A DNA stretch of 64,000 bases from positions 1 to 64,000 of the IMG/VR virus record IMGVR_UViG_3300006104_000014; one strand, written 5' to 3'. Shown in pieces: positions 45,226-53,734 of this stretch. The notes under the pieces are model-generated. The model was not told where the DNA came from and did not search any database. It was given only the letters and a program-made list of their open reading frames with translations. The position numbers and the translations under genes are program-made. This DNA comes from a virus. The stretch's first letter is position 1. Each line of letters starts with the position of its first letter.

Positions 45226-46323
45226 TTAGAACCAGTTGGCGTCGGTACCAAGGATGTCATCTACACTTGCTACTTTTGCAGAAGCTGTCTTGGGAGTATA
45301 GTACTCTCTGCTAGCAACTTTGTCTCTTCTAACAATTTCAACATTCTCAATAAAATTGTCGATAACAGCAGCTCTCTTAGTAACATCGAGGATAGGAAGT
45401 GTCTTTTGCTCAATGTAGTAAGAAGCAGCTTCTCTAGTTGAACTCTGACTATTAAGAAGTGAGTTGTTTTGGTCCTCTACCCATACTTCAGCACCTGCTG
45501 TAACTAGATTGACCCAGTCAGCACTAGCAAACTCATCTTCAATAGTCTTTGCTGTACGGTAAAGAAGTGAACCATCATCCTCACCAAGGTCCATAGTACC
45601 AAAGTTAGTTGGTCTATAAGTACTGGCAACAGTTCCACCTGGAAGACTGTTTAAGTACTCTTCGGTGTCAAAATCAATATATTCCGAAGCAACTCTTTGC
45701 AAAGATTCCTTTTCGGTATCTAGCTCTGTAACAATGCTAGAAATCTTTGAAAGGCTATTGTGGTCTAAATTGGGGTCAGACGAAGCTGTTCTAAGCTCAT
45801 CAATAACCGACTGTAGTTGCTCTAAGCGGTTATAGATACTGTCTGATTTACCATTGAACCAGGAAACGTCAGCTGTTACCTGTCTGGCAAGTCTGACTAA
45901 ATCGTCTGCTTCGTACATGTTTTGCTCCTTGTGAGAAATTTTACTTGCTGCAGCCGATAGGCCACTTTGGTAATCTGTAAAAGTTGGTCCATCTGATGTT
46001 GTAGCTGCATCATCTGCTGCAGTTTGTGGTACTTCTGTATTTTCATCAACTGGGCTATTTGTAGGACTAAAGAATGGAACTGAAGTCTTTACGGCACCTA
46101 GTCTTTTAGCTCTTTGTTTATGGTAATCCTGCATATACGCTTTTCTATGGGCTTCCTTAATAGAAGATTCATCCCCAGGAGTATACGTATAGCACTTACA
46201 ATCTGCATAAGAAGCTTTCTTACCTGGTTCCCCATTTGGTCCCTTACAGTCAACAAGGGGACCAGGCGTATAGTCAAAAGCTATTTTAATAAACTCTTTC
46301 CTACTTACATCTTCAAGCTTCAT
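45226..46323 (-). CDS. Helical protein with Cys-rich N-terminus
   Basis: The 365-residue protein begins MKLEDVSRKEFIKIAFDYTP, then CKGPNGEPGKKASYADCKCY (three Cys). Residues 120-250 are helical (LVRLARQVTADVSWFNGKSD; EKESLQRVASEYIDFDTEEY). A C-terminal region repeats A-x-K-V-A-S type residues. It overlaps the preceding gene (ATGA) and sits just before Dps. Scaffold-like or internal head role is possible; no family recognised. Confidence 0.55.
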   Translation of the reverse strand: MKLEDVSRKEFIKIAFDYTPGPLVDCKGPNGEPGKKASYADCKCYTYTPGDESSIKEAHRKAYMQDYHKQRAKRLGAVKTSVPFFSPTNSPVDENTEVPQTAADDAATTSDGPTFTDYQSGLSAAASKISHKEQNMYEADDLVRLARQVTADVSWFNGKSDSIYNRLEQLQSVIDELRTASSDPNLDHNSLSKISSIVTELDTEKESLQRVASEYIDFDTEEYLNSLPGGTVASTYRPTNFGTMDLGEDDGSLLYRTAKTIEDEFASADWVNLVTAGAEVWVEDQNNSLLNSQSSTREAASYYIEQKTLPILDVTKRAAVIDNFIENVEIVRRDKVASREYYTPKTASAKVASVDDILGTDANWF

Positions 46324-48386
46324 GACTTACCTCTGTTAAACTTAATTCTAGAAGTCCCACGACCAAAACTAAAACTATCTACACCTCTTAATATAGGAGT
46401 TGTATCGTCCTCTACAGCCTTATGCTCTACACCTGGACGGGTTTGTAGTTTCTTTGAGCAACCATTTGCACAAACACCCTGGGTACCTTCTTCACCACAA
46501 CTTGCACAACCTTGAATTGGGTCGAACTCTTTTGAGTCACAATTACCACACTTTAATGGTTGGTCAGCTGCACCACAAGCTAAACATCCAATATCACTTG
46601 GAGTAGACTTTCCATGTACACAATTTGGGTCTCCACATGCACAAACGTCTAAGCTTAATGGATCAAACATTTCATCAGCACCCCTGACCTCTGGGGTGTC
46701 TAAATTAAAATTTACTATCGATGTCCTATCGGCTGGGTCATCGTTTGGGTCAGCATCATATTCATCACCAATACGTGCAGCGGTAAAACGGATCTCTCCA
46801 CCACAATCGTAGCAAACATTTCCTGAGCCATTGCAGTTTAAGCAACGGGATCCAATCTTGGTATTACCCTCGTCGTCAATGCAACTTTCCTGTGCACAAG
46901 CAGCTACTTTAATTCCATTACACTCAACACAGCTAGCCATTTTGATTGGAACATGAACATGAGTTCTGTTGGGAGGAGCTGATTGGGTTGGGGTCATACG
47001 ATAGATCTTACCGTCATTGTATCCGTGGATATAGTCATCGGAGACAGCTGCAATTACTTCATCCAGCTTTTTGTTTTCTCTGGCATCCCAGTACCCTTGG
47101 AAGTACAAATCAGAGTCTGTAGCCTTCTTTGTTAGACTCTCATTATAACCTACAGAACCCCACCTCATAACGTCACCATCTCCTACACTTGCTGGATCAG
47201 CTCCGTCTGATGCTCCACCATTACCCATACCAACTAGAGCTATTCTATCTGAACCTTCTCCACCAAGCCAATGCCCGTCTTGCATAGCTGGTAATGAATC
47301 AGCATCAGCAAATCTATGGAAAGACAACATTTGTTGCTTTTGATTTGTTACACTTGCTGGTTCAGTCTCTGTAGATGGATCAACTGGATTAGCAGCCGGA
47401 TTAACCTGACCCATAGGAGCAGTTGGGGTTACGGGTGCTGTTGGGTTCAACCCTGAGTTAGTCATCATTCCACTTGCAGCAACTACTTTGAAGTATTTTC
47501 CACCAAGGAAAGTAGAACCAGCTGACTCTCCACCAGGAGAACCACTTTCTGCTGTTCCAAATAATGGTCCCTCATACCCTACACCAGATGGGTCATCTGA
47601 ATGTTCTGCATTAGCAGCACTATCTGCTCTTACAATCCAGGAACTTTGTTTATTGAAAGCTGGACCCCACTTATTTCCATGAGATTCTAAGCTATATTGT
47701 GGGTGTTGTGGAGTTTGTTCTGGCTCTGTATCAAGACCAATTTGTCTAAGCTGGTGTTCAAAATCAAACTCTCCTAAAGCTTTTCGAGTTTCAGCTATTT
47801 GGGGGTCTTCAGCATAAGTTCTGGGAGCTGTTTGTTGTCTATTTCTTACTTTATTGACAACATATGCAGTCCCTGCAGCTAAACCAGTTGCACCAAGCCC
47901 TAAAGCTACTTCTTTAAGAGCATGCCCTCTATTAGCTGCTTGCTGTGCTGGTGTAAGAGCATGCTGAATAGCTTGGGCAGGCCAACCATGACCTGTAGGA
48001 CCATTAGCTTCCTTACCCATACCAGCAGCATCCATAGCATCATACTTAGAACGCTTTTGAGCACAATCTTCCTCGGAAGTACAAGGTTCGTCTCCGTATT
48101 GGGCATGCCAATGGTCATGTCCTTGGTCATGTCGAAGAATGTCCTCTAAGGGTTCACCATCACCAGCAATCATATCGAGCTTTTGATCTACTTCTTCAAG
48201 CTTTTGTAAAATTTGTGGTTCAAGATTTCCTGCAGTTACCCAAGTTGAGGGTCTTACAGAAGCTTGTCGCTCTTTACCAGCACAGGCACTGCAAAGTCCC
48301 TCACTATTTAATGGACCAGGTCCACCACACTCTGAACAGGTCTCTTCTGAATCCTGTACCTCAGAAAATCTTAACGGAAGTGTCAT
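46320..48386 (-). CDS. Multi-zinc-ribbon protein with membrane or linker segment
   Basis: The 688-residue protein carries at least eight CxxC knuckles: CSECGGPGPLNSEGLCSAC near 17, CTSEEDC, CVECNG...CAQESC, CLNCNGSGNVCYDCGG, CACGDPNC, CLACGAADQPLKCGNC, CASCGEEG, and CANGCSK. A hydrophobic stretch (ALKEVALGLGATGLAAGTAY, near 155) might span a membrane. An SSWIVRADS segment near 245 recalls islands in the protein at 39059-40174. Such zinc-ribbon-rich proteins are uncommon in phages. It could bind nucleic acid. Function is not recognised. Confidence 0.6.
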   Translation of the reverse strand: MTLPLRFSEVQDSEETCSECGGPGPLNSEGLCSACAGKERQASVRPSTWVTAGNLEPQILQKLEEVDQKLDMIAGDGEPLEDILRHDQGHDHWHAQYGDEPCTSEEDCAQKRSKYDAMDAAGMGKEANGPTGHGWPAQAIQHALTPAQQAANRGHALKEVALGLGATGLAAGTAYVVNKVRNRQQTAPRTYAEDPQIAETRKALGEFDFEHQLRQIGLDTEPEQTPQHPQYSLESHGNKWGPAFNKQSSWIVRADSAANAEHSDDPSGVGYEGPLFGTAESGSPGGESAGSTFLGGKYFKVVAASGMMTNSGLNPTAPVTPTAPMGQVNPAANPVDPSTETEPASVTNQKQQMLSFHRFADADSLPAMQDGHWLGGEGSDRIALVGMGNGGASDGADPASVGDGDVMRWGSVGYNESLTKKATDSDLYFQGYWDARENKKLDEVIAAVSDDYIHGYNDGKIYRMTPTQSAPPNRTHVHVPIKMASCVECNGIKVAACAQESCIDDEGNTKIGSRCLNCNGSGNVCYDCGGEIRFTAARIGDEYDADPNDDPADRTSIVNFNLDTPEVRGADEMFDPLSLDVCACGDPNCVHGKSTPSDIGCLACGAADQPLKCGNCDSKEFDPIQGCASCGEEGTQGVCANGCSKKLQTRPGVEHKAVEDDTTPILRGVDSFSFGRGTSRIKFNRGKS

Positions 48387-49114
48387 TATAGTTTCTCAAT
48401 ATCTGCTAAGAGGTCATTAAGGCGTAGTTGCCCATATTTACCTGCTATTACGATCTCTGGTGTAATGATGGCCCAAGACTCATCCATGTAAGCTTGCAAC
48501 CAGCTCCAAGCAATTGGTTGTACAGCTCCCCAGGTAATTCCGTATGCGTAATCCTTATCGTAGCCTACAAGGATAATACAATGTCCACCGAGGATATTTC
48601 TATCAGCTTGTGTATGGGTTAAAGTCCAAGGCTTATGGGCTGCAAATTGACTTTCAGCTGGAGTTGGAAGCTCAATACCAATGTAAGCTAAGCCATAACT
48701 AGCAATTACTGACTTTAACTCTTGGAAATCTGCTCTATCTGTAGGAGCATAAGCTGCAATCTTGGACCCAAATAATGGATTAGACTGCCAGTACTTAAGT
48801 AGATCAGCCTCTACAGCACCAGAATCTTGTCCATTGGTATATTTTAAATAAGCTTGAACTACTTGCTGTGTAGTTGGAAATGTTTCTTTAAGGGAAAGGG
48901 TAGAAGCTGTTGCCATTCTAGCGTGTACAATACCAGCGAAAGTACAATCACCGTACTGATCATTCCCTAACATCTCCCAGCTAGCAACTTTGGGGACAGA
49001 AACAGAAACTGGGGCAGTTGGCAAAGGATTTTTCTGGTAAAATGCTAAAGCATGCAACCCTTCTGGCCTTTGTGGGGCAAGTTTACCAAGTTTTCCTATG
49101 TTTCTTTCCGACAT
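48386..49114 (-). CDS. Papain-like (C1-type) cysteine peptidase
   Basis: The start is ATG 49114 (MSERNIGKLGKLAPQRPE), five bases after GGGGA; the in-frame ATG five codons earlier lacks a ribosome site. The 242-residue protein has NDQYGDCTFAGIVHARMA (oxyanion Gln and catalytic Cys), GGHCIILVGYDKD (catalytic His), and AYGITWGAVQPIAWSW at the normal Asn-Ser-Trp-Gly site, where Thr replaces Asn. Activity is likely but the third residue is altered. It may cut host or virion proteins, or act on a wall component. Confidence 0.8.
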   Translation of the reverse strand: MSERNIGKLGKLAPQRPEGLHALAFYQKNPLPTAPVSVSVPKVASWEMLGNDQYGDCTFAGIVHARMATASTLSLKETFPTTQQVVQAYLKYTNGQDSGAVEADLLKYWQSNPLFGSKIAAYAPTDRADFQELKSVIASYGLAYIGIELPTPAESQFAAHKPWTLTHTQADRNILGGHCIILVGYDKDYAYGITWGAVQPIAWSWLQAYMDESWAIITPEIVIAGKYGQLRLNDLLADIEKL

Positions 49115-49173
49115 TTCATCCCCAAACATAAATTTTCTACAACTAACAGTGAATTTTACTGTTGTTTACAATA

Positions 49174-49452
49174 CTATTCTTCTTCATCATCAACAAATTC
49201 TTGAACTTCTCCGAGTTCTTCAGTTTCTGTAAGGAATTCTGACTGAATTCCAAAGATTTCCTCCAAAATAAACATCAACTGAAGGATATCTATGTTGGCT
49301 TTGTACTTTACACTCCAGTTTTCTTTCTGATCTGTAATAGTCAGCTTGTAAGTCTTGGGAAGAACAAGATCTTCTATACTTTCTCCGTCAACATCAAAGC
49401 ATTCACATTTACATGCACACTTTTGACATAGATCACACTTAGTACATGCCAT
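49174..49452 (-). CDS. Metallothionein-like Cys cluster protein
   Basis: The 92-residue protein has seven Cys in the first 18 residues (MACTKCDLCQKCACKCECF), spaced CxxC x2 CxxC CxCxC as in small metallothioneins. The rest is mixed, ending with a Glu/Asp-rich tail (EFVDDEEE). It might bind zinc, copper or cadmium. It is the first gene after a promoter at 49534-49561, so it could be strongly expressed. The metal-binding role is inferred from the Cys spacing only. Confidence 0.65.
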   Translation of the reverse strand: MACTKCDLCQKCACKCECFDVDGESIEDLVLPKTYKLTITDQKENWSVKYKANIDILQLMFILEEIFGIQSEFLTETEELGEVQEFVDDEEE

Positions 49453-49533
49453 TTTATCCCCCTCGGGCTCGTCACATATATAAACGATATTAGTATAATT
49501 AATGATATTAACTGTTCTTTATAACTACTGTTA

Positions 49534-49561
49534 AGTATAAGGCCTAGAATTTGTTGGTCAA
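49534..49561 (-). promoter_or_regulatory. Sigma70-like promoter
   Basis: On the minus strand TTGACC (49561-49556), a 16-base spacer and TATACT (49539-49534) lie about 80 bases before the Cys-cluster gene. The surrounding gap (49453-49628) has no ORF. Confidence 0.65.
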
Positions 49562-49628
49562 CCCAAACCGCGAAATTTTTTTATTCAATTTCTCCCTTGG
49601 AAACACTAGGGTTTACAAGACTCATTAC

Positions 49629-50249
49629 CTAGTCCTTATAAAAGTTTCCAAATGATTTAACTTCATCGGTATGGAGGTGTCTACTTACGTCTGGAACACT
49701 AAGGAGTACATTTTTTAACCGTTTCCAGTTTCCTTTTGATAGTCCAACCGTGTACTGAAGATAATCTTTAATTTGACTAGCAGTATGTTGAGTAGCTCTA
49801 TCCCTCAGTTCTTCTATTGGACCTTGATCAAAGTGATCTGCTAAACACATTCTATCGTTAGAGCGCAGATCACCTTCTGTGCTTCCCGTTGAGTCTCTTT
49901 GAATACGCTTAAAGAAGTCACTAAATCTTACAGCTTTTTCATCTTCCCCAAAAGCTATTCCACACATTGGGCATTTATGCTCTTTGATAGCCATTTGTTC
50001 TCTATCATAATTGTTTAATGGAGCTCCACCATTACTTAAGAATTCAGCAACAAACGGAATTGGAACTCTTTTATGTAGGACAATGTCTTTTCCAGGGTTT
50101 GCAGTTTCGGTAGATGTAGAAGGTCTTGGGAGTCCTAGAGTGTAAGCATTTTCAGGTGTCCATTCTACTGCATTTTTTACAAAGTGACTGGGTCCATGAC
50201 AGAACGTACATCGAGGTCTACTAGCATATCTTTGACTCCAGTTAATCAT
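49629..50249 (-). CDS. Tagged zinc-knuckle protein
   Basis: The 206-residue protein starts MINWSQRYASRPRCTFCHGP. It has a first CxxC at about 14, then KCPMCGIAFGEDEKAVRFSD (near 111), resembling the CIICKHPIADDEPSVRW knuckle in the 971-residue protein, and ADHFDQGPIEELRDRATQH, which is close to NIEEGPIEQLRENYSK in the protein at 53731-55023. These shared blocks show a phage family with one zinc domain plus a GPIE(E/Q)LR helix. Function unknown. Confidence 0.7.
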   Translation of the reverse strand: MINWSQRYASRPRCTFCHGPSHFVKNAVEWTPENAYTLGLPRPSTSTETANPGKDIVLHKRVPIPFVAEFLSNGGAPLNNYDREQMAIKEHKCPMCGIAFGEDEKAVRFSDFFKRIQRDSTGSTEGDLRSNDRMCLADHFDQGPIEELRDRATQHTASQIKDYLQYTVGLSKGNWKRLKNVLLSVPDVSRHLHTDEVKSFGNFYKD

Positions 50250-50515
50250 TTTTTTGCTGCTTCTCCATCATGGAATTGTCTAAGCTCTAATGCTTTTTTC
50301 TTTAAATTGATGTCACCTTTGGGCTTGCTAGTTAGGCCTCTTTGCCAGGCTCTCTTAGATGTATCAATCTTTACCAATACATCCCTGAGTAGATCTGCAG
50401 CCTGGGTATGGTAGCTTTGAGTCTCACTAGGTGTACTGGTATGTTGGGTATATTTCCCCCAAGCCTCTTGTACACTAGGAGAGAACGAAGAGGCGTACCT
50501 CTCAGCCCAGTTCAT
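50246..50515 (-). CDS. Tagged small helical protein
   Basis: The 89-residue product begins MNWAERYASSFSPSVQEAWG; the remainder is helical and basic (LLRDVLVKIDTSKRAWQRGL). It has no Cys clusters or enzyme motif. ATGA overlap with its downstream neighbour. If the first eight residues are a leader, the mature part is ~80 residues. Confidence 0.6.
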   Translation of the reverse strand: MNWAERYASSFSPSVQEAWGKYTQHTSTPSETQSYHTQAADLLRDVLVKIDTSKRAWQRGLTSKPKGDINLKKKALELRQFHDGEAAKK

Positions 50516-50855
50516 CTATAATCCTCTGCATTTGTTGACGAGCTGTTGAATTTTTACATTCTGGGCATAGACGTTGACTATGCTCACGTGGGTCTGCAAG
50601 AAGTCCACGATTTACGTTATTCCTATATTTTTCAAGACCCATATCTCCACGTAAAAGAACAGCTTCGTTGTGTTCTTCTCTATTACAGTGCAAACAAGTA
50701 CCACCAAATTCTTGGTGGTCTCTATAGTGTTGAAATAAGCGTTCTACTTTTTCGTGGGGATCGGGTATTTTTTCTAAATCTTTGTGTTCAGCTGAGATCA
50801 ATTCTGGATCTTTTCTCCAGTCTTGAAAAGCTGCATATCTTTGTAACCAATTCAT
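50502..50855 (-). CDS. Tagged protein with split zinc site
   Basis: The 117-residue protein begins MNWLQRYAAFQDWRKDPELI. Two CxxC pairs (CLHCNREEHNEA near 56 and CPECKNSTARQQ near 99) are separated by a helix, the spacing of a zinc-bound HNH-like or treble-clef fold without obvious catalytic His pairs. It overlaps the next tagged gene by 14 bases. Confidence 0.6.
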   Translation of the reverse strand: MNWLQRYAAFQDWRKDPELISAEHKDLEKIPDPHEKVERLFQHYRDHQEFGGTCLHCNREEHNEAVLLRGDMGLEKYRNNVNRGLLADPREHSQRLCPECKNSTARQQMQRIIDELG

Positions 50856-50864
50856 GATATTTAC

Positions 50865-51056
50865 CTAACAGTTTAGACAGTTATTACCATCATTAGTAAG
50901 TTCATTAGCTGCTACAAGAGTGCCACAGCTTTTGCATCTTCTGGCAACAGGATTATTTTTAACTGCTCGTTCAGAGTTGGGATTATTTGACATAAAGCCA
51001 CGAATCTTTTCTTGTAAATCTTCTGCTGCTGTAGAGTAGCGTTCGGCCCAATTCAT
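50865..51056 (-). CDS. Tagged zinc-ribbon miniprotein
   Basis: The 63-residue product begins MNWAERYSTAAEDLQEKIRG and ends with RCKSCGTLVAANELTNDGNN plus CLNC, a single zinc ribbon. It is small enough to be little more than tag plus ribbon. The upstream neighbour overlaps by ATGA. Confidence 0.6.
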   Translation of the reverse strand: MNWAERYSTAAEDLQEKIRGFMSNNPNSERAVKNNPVARRCKSCGTLVAANELTNDGNNCLNC

Positions 51057-51472
51057 GAGATGAACTTCCTGATGTATTTTTCGGCTTCGTAATCTGAAGC
51101 ACTAGCAACGTGGGCTCCACCATGGCCTCTGTGGTGGAAAAAGCATAACCAAACTAAATTGTCAGCACTCTCTACCCACTTGCCAACGCTGTCGGGGTCG
51201 CTCACGCCGGGATAATCGGCTTCCAACCACTTGAGATCCACTCCATTCTGGAGTGCAAACTCTATATGAGCGTGATGAAGCTCGAGTGGCCGGTCAAGAG
51301 AGCACTCAGAAAAGTCATTATGATGAAGGCCAACGGCACACTGAGCGGTTGCATGAGTTTTTCTACGGTAAGCATTAAAATCGACATAATTAGGGTCTCC
51401 CTCTCTTGGTTCATGCTCTGGAAAGTGAGCTGTATATCTATGTGTTTCGTTTCTACTATGTGCTTCTGTCAT
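51053..51472 (-). CDS. HNH-like endonuclease or related metal-binding protein
   Basis: The 139-residue product has LELHHAHIEFALQNG (near 65) and DNLVWLCFFHHRGHGGAHVA (near 107), the HH...N...CxxHHxGxxxxH layout of HNH nucleases. An earlier Cys-His region is CAVGLHHNDFSEC. There is no canonical tag; it begins MTEAHSRNETHRYTAH. HNH proteins nick or cut DNA; in phages they can be homing enzymes or packaging helpers. Placement among tagged proteins suggests a shared deployment. Confidence 0.7.
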   Translation of the reverse strand: MTEAHSRNETHRYTAHFPEHEPREGDPNYVDFNAYRRKTHATAQCAVGLHHNDFSECSLDRPLELHHAHIEFALQNGVDLKWLEADYPGVSDPDSVGKWVESADNLVWLCFFHHRGHGGAHVASASDYEAEKYIRKFIS

Positions 51473-51984
51473 TTGCCTTCAGCCTTATGTCTATCGTCAC
51501 ACGTGGGGCACCAAACCCAACCAATAGCTGCCCAGTAGTCTTTCATATGGTCGTTTACCCCAACATTTCTAACATCTTTTTCATCGATGGGTTTTCCACA
51601 ACTAACACAAGGAACTCTGGGATGGAGTGTCCCTTCTTTGTGGAATTTTTTCATCCAAGCTAACCAGTCAGGAGTTCCCAATGACTCAATGTCTCCAGTG
51701 GCTCCCCAAGCAAATTGAGAATGCTCATCTGCTTCACTATCATTAAGAGTCAACAATCGGTGGGAGTTGTAATGTAATTGAGCAGCTGCACTGTGGAGTC
51801 TAATTAAACGTCCGAGGCCACTATGAGTCTCACCTGTATCTTGAATAGCTTTCCTTTGTAGGTTCATTAACCTACGGGACTCATCTTTGTGGGTAGCCAT
51901 TTGATGAATATGGGACCCAGGTTGAAAGCCAGCTAATTCAGCTTCAACTAAACTCATACGTGGATGGACATCGTCATCAATCAT
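51469..51984 (-). CDS. His-rich protein with C-terminal zinc site
   Basis: The 171-residue product starts MIDDDVHPRMSLVEAELAGF without the tag. The helical middle has many His residues (IHQMATHKDESRRLMNLQRK, RLIRLHSAAAQLHYNSHRLL), like the tagged 145-residue protein at 14.8-15.2 kb. A C-terminal VPCVSCGKPIDEKDV...WCPTCDDRH forms a zinc ribbon. Function unknown. Confidence 0.55.
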   Translation of the reverse strand: MIDDDVHPRMSLVEAELAGFQPGSHIHQMATHKDESRRLMNLQRKAIQDTGETHSGLGRLIRLHSAAAQLHYNSHRLLTLNDSEADEHSQFAWGATGDIESLGTPDWLAWMKKFHKEGTLHPRVPCVSCGKPIDEKDVRNVGVNDHMKDYWAAIGWVWCPTCDDRHKAEGK

Positions 51985-52316
51985 TATTTTGCTTTATTCT
52001 TTTGTTGACGTTTCTTTTGCTTTTCTTCATCTGCAGCTTGGGCTCTACCTGTATAGACTCCAATAGCATCGTAGTCATCACATTTACTGCACATATGACT
52101 ATTAGCTAGATTTTGTATAAAAGAGTCACTATGTATACCCTTACCTTGTCTTCCAATGATAGCTACAACGTGGTCATGTTGAGCTTCTCTAGAAACTAAA
52201 GCATAGCGTACTGCTCCGAATGTTTTTAATTTATCTCTAGAACTAAGCTGACCCCATATGGCTTCAATATCATCAGTTACCTGTTTGCTCGCTGCATACC
52301 TTATAGACCAGTTCAT
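51984..52316 (-). CDS. Tagged basic protein
   Basis: The 110-residue protein begins MNWSIRYAASKQVTDDIEAI, then a mixed domain (KTFGAVRYALVSREAQHDHV) with CSKCDDYDAIGV (CxxC) and a Lys/Gln tail (EEKQKKRQQKNKAK). It overlaps its neighbours (ATGA and TAATG). Function unknown; nucleic-acid binding is possible from the basic tail. Confidence 0.6.
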   Translation of the reverse strand: MNWSIRYAASKQVTDDIEAIWGQLSSRDKLKTFGAVRYALVSREAQHDHVVAIIGRQGKGIHSDSFIQNLANSHMCSKCDDYDAIGVYTGRAQAADEEKQKKRQQKNKAK

Positions 52317-53734
52317 AGTATATCTTCAAACCCTTCATAGCCAGGAGCAAGCTGTCGCCATGGGTAAGCCCGTTGAAACTTGTTAGCTATATTAATCAGC
52401 CTATTGTCCTGATAGTGCAGCGCTGTTACCTGCAAACCGAACGGCAATCCATTAGAACACGCACCGAACGGTATGGATATTGCAGGCACACCTGTGACAT
52501 TTTGCATTGACTCGTTATAGTCTTTTGCTGGTGGATTATAGCTACCATCAGCAGCGAAGCCAGGGTTTGGATTGGTTGGCGTGAGAAGCAGTCCATCGCT
52601 GCCAAGGAGATCATCAAGATTTTTAATATACATAAACCTCTTGCGTCGAAGATCCATGTATTCTTGTAGGTCTACACCCTTACCTATAGTTAAAAAGTCT
52701 TTACCAGATTTAGTTAGTTTGTCCCAGTGCTTGTCTACCCACTGCTTGCCAAATTTAGTATACTGATCTGCTGACACAGCATTGTACCACTCAAGATCCG
52801 GATTGCCCTCTGGGAAAACATCCCGTGGCTCTATCCATATCACTTCGCGCTTCATTAGCTTACCAAATGCTTCTGCTGCCTCTTTAAACTTTTCAGCAGT
52901 CTCTGCTGGCAGCTTTCCAAATGGTGACGTTCTTTCAGCTGCGTATATCTTACCGACACCATATTCTTTATTGTCCAGGAAGTTAACAGCGTCCAGTGGC
53001 AAGCTTGCTGGGTCGCCAGGAGTAGGTGTTTTAAGGATATTATACATTAGTTGTAAATCGTCAGCAGAGTTAGCTAGAATACCATCAGTGGAGTAATCTA
53101 TCCAATCTTGTGCAGGCCACCGGCCTATCATGCCATTGGTTGGCTTCAGCCCAAGCAGCCCACAGTAACCTGCTGGTGTGCGAATAGATCCGCCACCGTC
53201 TGTACCTGTAGCTGCAAAGACCAGGCCAGCAGATAGTGCAGCAGCACTACCACCACTACTACCACCAGGAGCTAGCTTAATATTCCAGGGGTTAGTTGTT
53301 ACTCCTGTTAGATCATTGGCTGTGTAGCCATTGCAACCAAACTCGGGTAGTGTGCTTTTGCCAACAAAAATAAACCCACTAGCTCTCATCTTTGCTGGAG
53401 TAGCATCGTCTTGCTCCTCTGGCTTTGCATTCTTAAATGCAACGCTGCCCTTTTTAGTTGGCATGCCTTTAACATTCTGCAGATCTTTTATCAGTGCTGG
53501 TACACCATGGATTGCTCTAGTAGCTTGACCACTATCAAACATTTTAGCTTGTTGGAGCGCGTCATCATATGCTTCGTGTGCAATGACATTAAGATCTTTG
53601 TTATACTTTTCTATATTACTTATACTTTTTTCTACCAGCTGGGTAGATGTGACTTTGCCAGACTGTAGAGCAGCAACAGCGCGTGTCAATGGACCAGAAT
53701 TTTTACTAGATGAATAGCGTTGTGACCAGTTCAT
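52313..53734 (-). CDS. Tagged amidase-signature enzyme
   Basis: The 473-residue protein begins MNWSQRYSSSKNSGPL and is then a full amidase-signature fold: Lys83 in VPALIKDLQN, cis-Ser in LAPGGSSGGSAAALSAG (near 160), nucleophilic Ser in GTDGGGSIRTPAGYCG (183). The Ser-Ser-Lys triad is complete. Relatives hydrolyse amides or act in Glu-tRNA(Gln) amidation. Codon use is more mixed than the neighbours. A phage amidase with a virus-specific tag suggests a cellular enzyme recruited with an added leader. Substrate unknown. Confidence 0.85.
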   Translation of the reverse strand: MNWSQRYSSSKNSGPLTRAVAALQSGKVTSTQLVEKSISNIEKYNKDLNVIAHEAYDDALQQAKMFDSGQATRAIHGVPALIKDLQNVKGMPTKKGSVAFKNAKPEEQDDATPAKMRASGFIFVGKSTLPEFGCNGYTANDLTGVTTNPWNIKLAPGGSSGGSAAALSAGLVFAATGTDGGGSIRTPAGYCGLLGLKPTNGMIGRWPAQDWIDYSTDGILANSADDLQLMYNILKTPTPGDPASLPLDAVNFLDNKEYGVGKIYAAERTSPFGKLPAETAEKFKEAAEAFGKLMKREVIWIEPRDVFPEGNPDLEWYNAVSADQYTKFGKQWVDKHWDKLTKSGKDFLTIGKGVDLQEYMDLRRKRFMYIKNLDDLLGSDGLLLTPTNPNPGFAADGSYNPPAKDYNESMQNVTGVPAISIPFGACSNGLPFGLQVTALHYQDNRLINIANKFQRAYPWRQLAPGYEGFEDIL

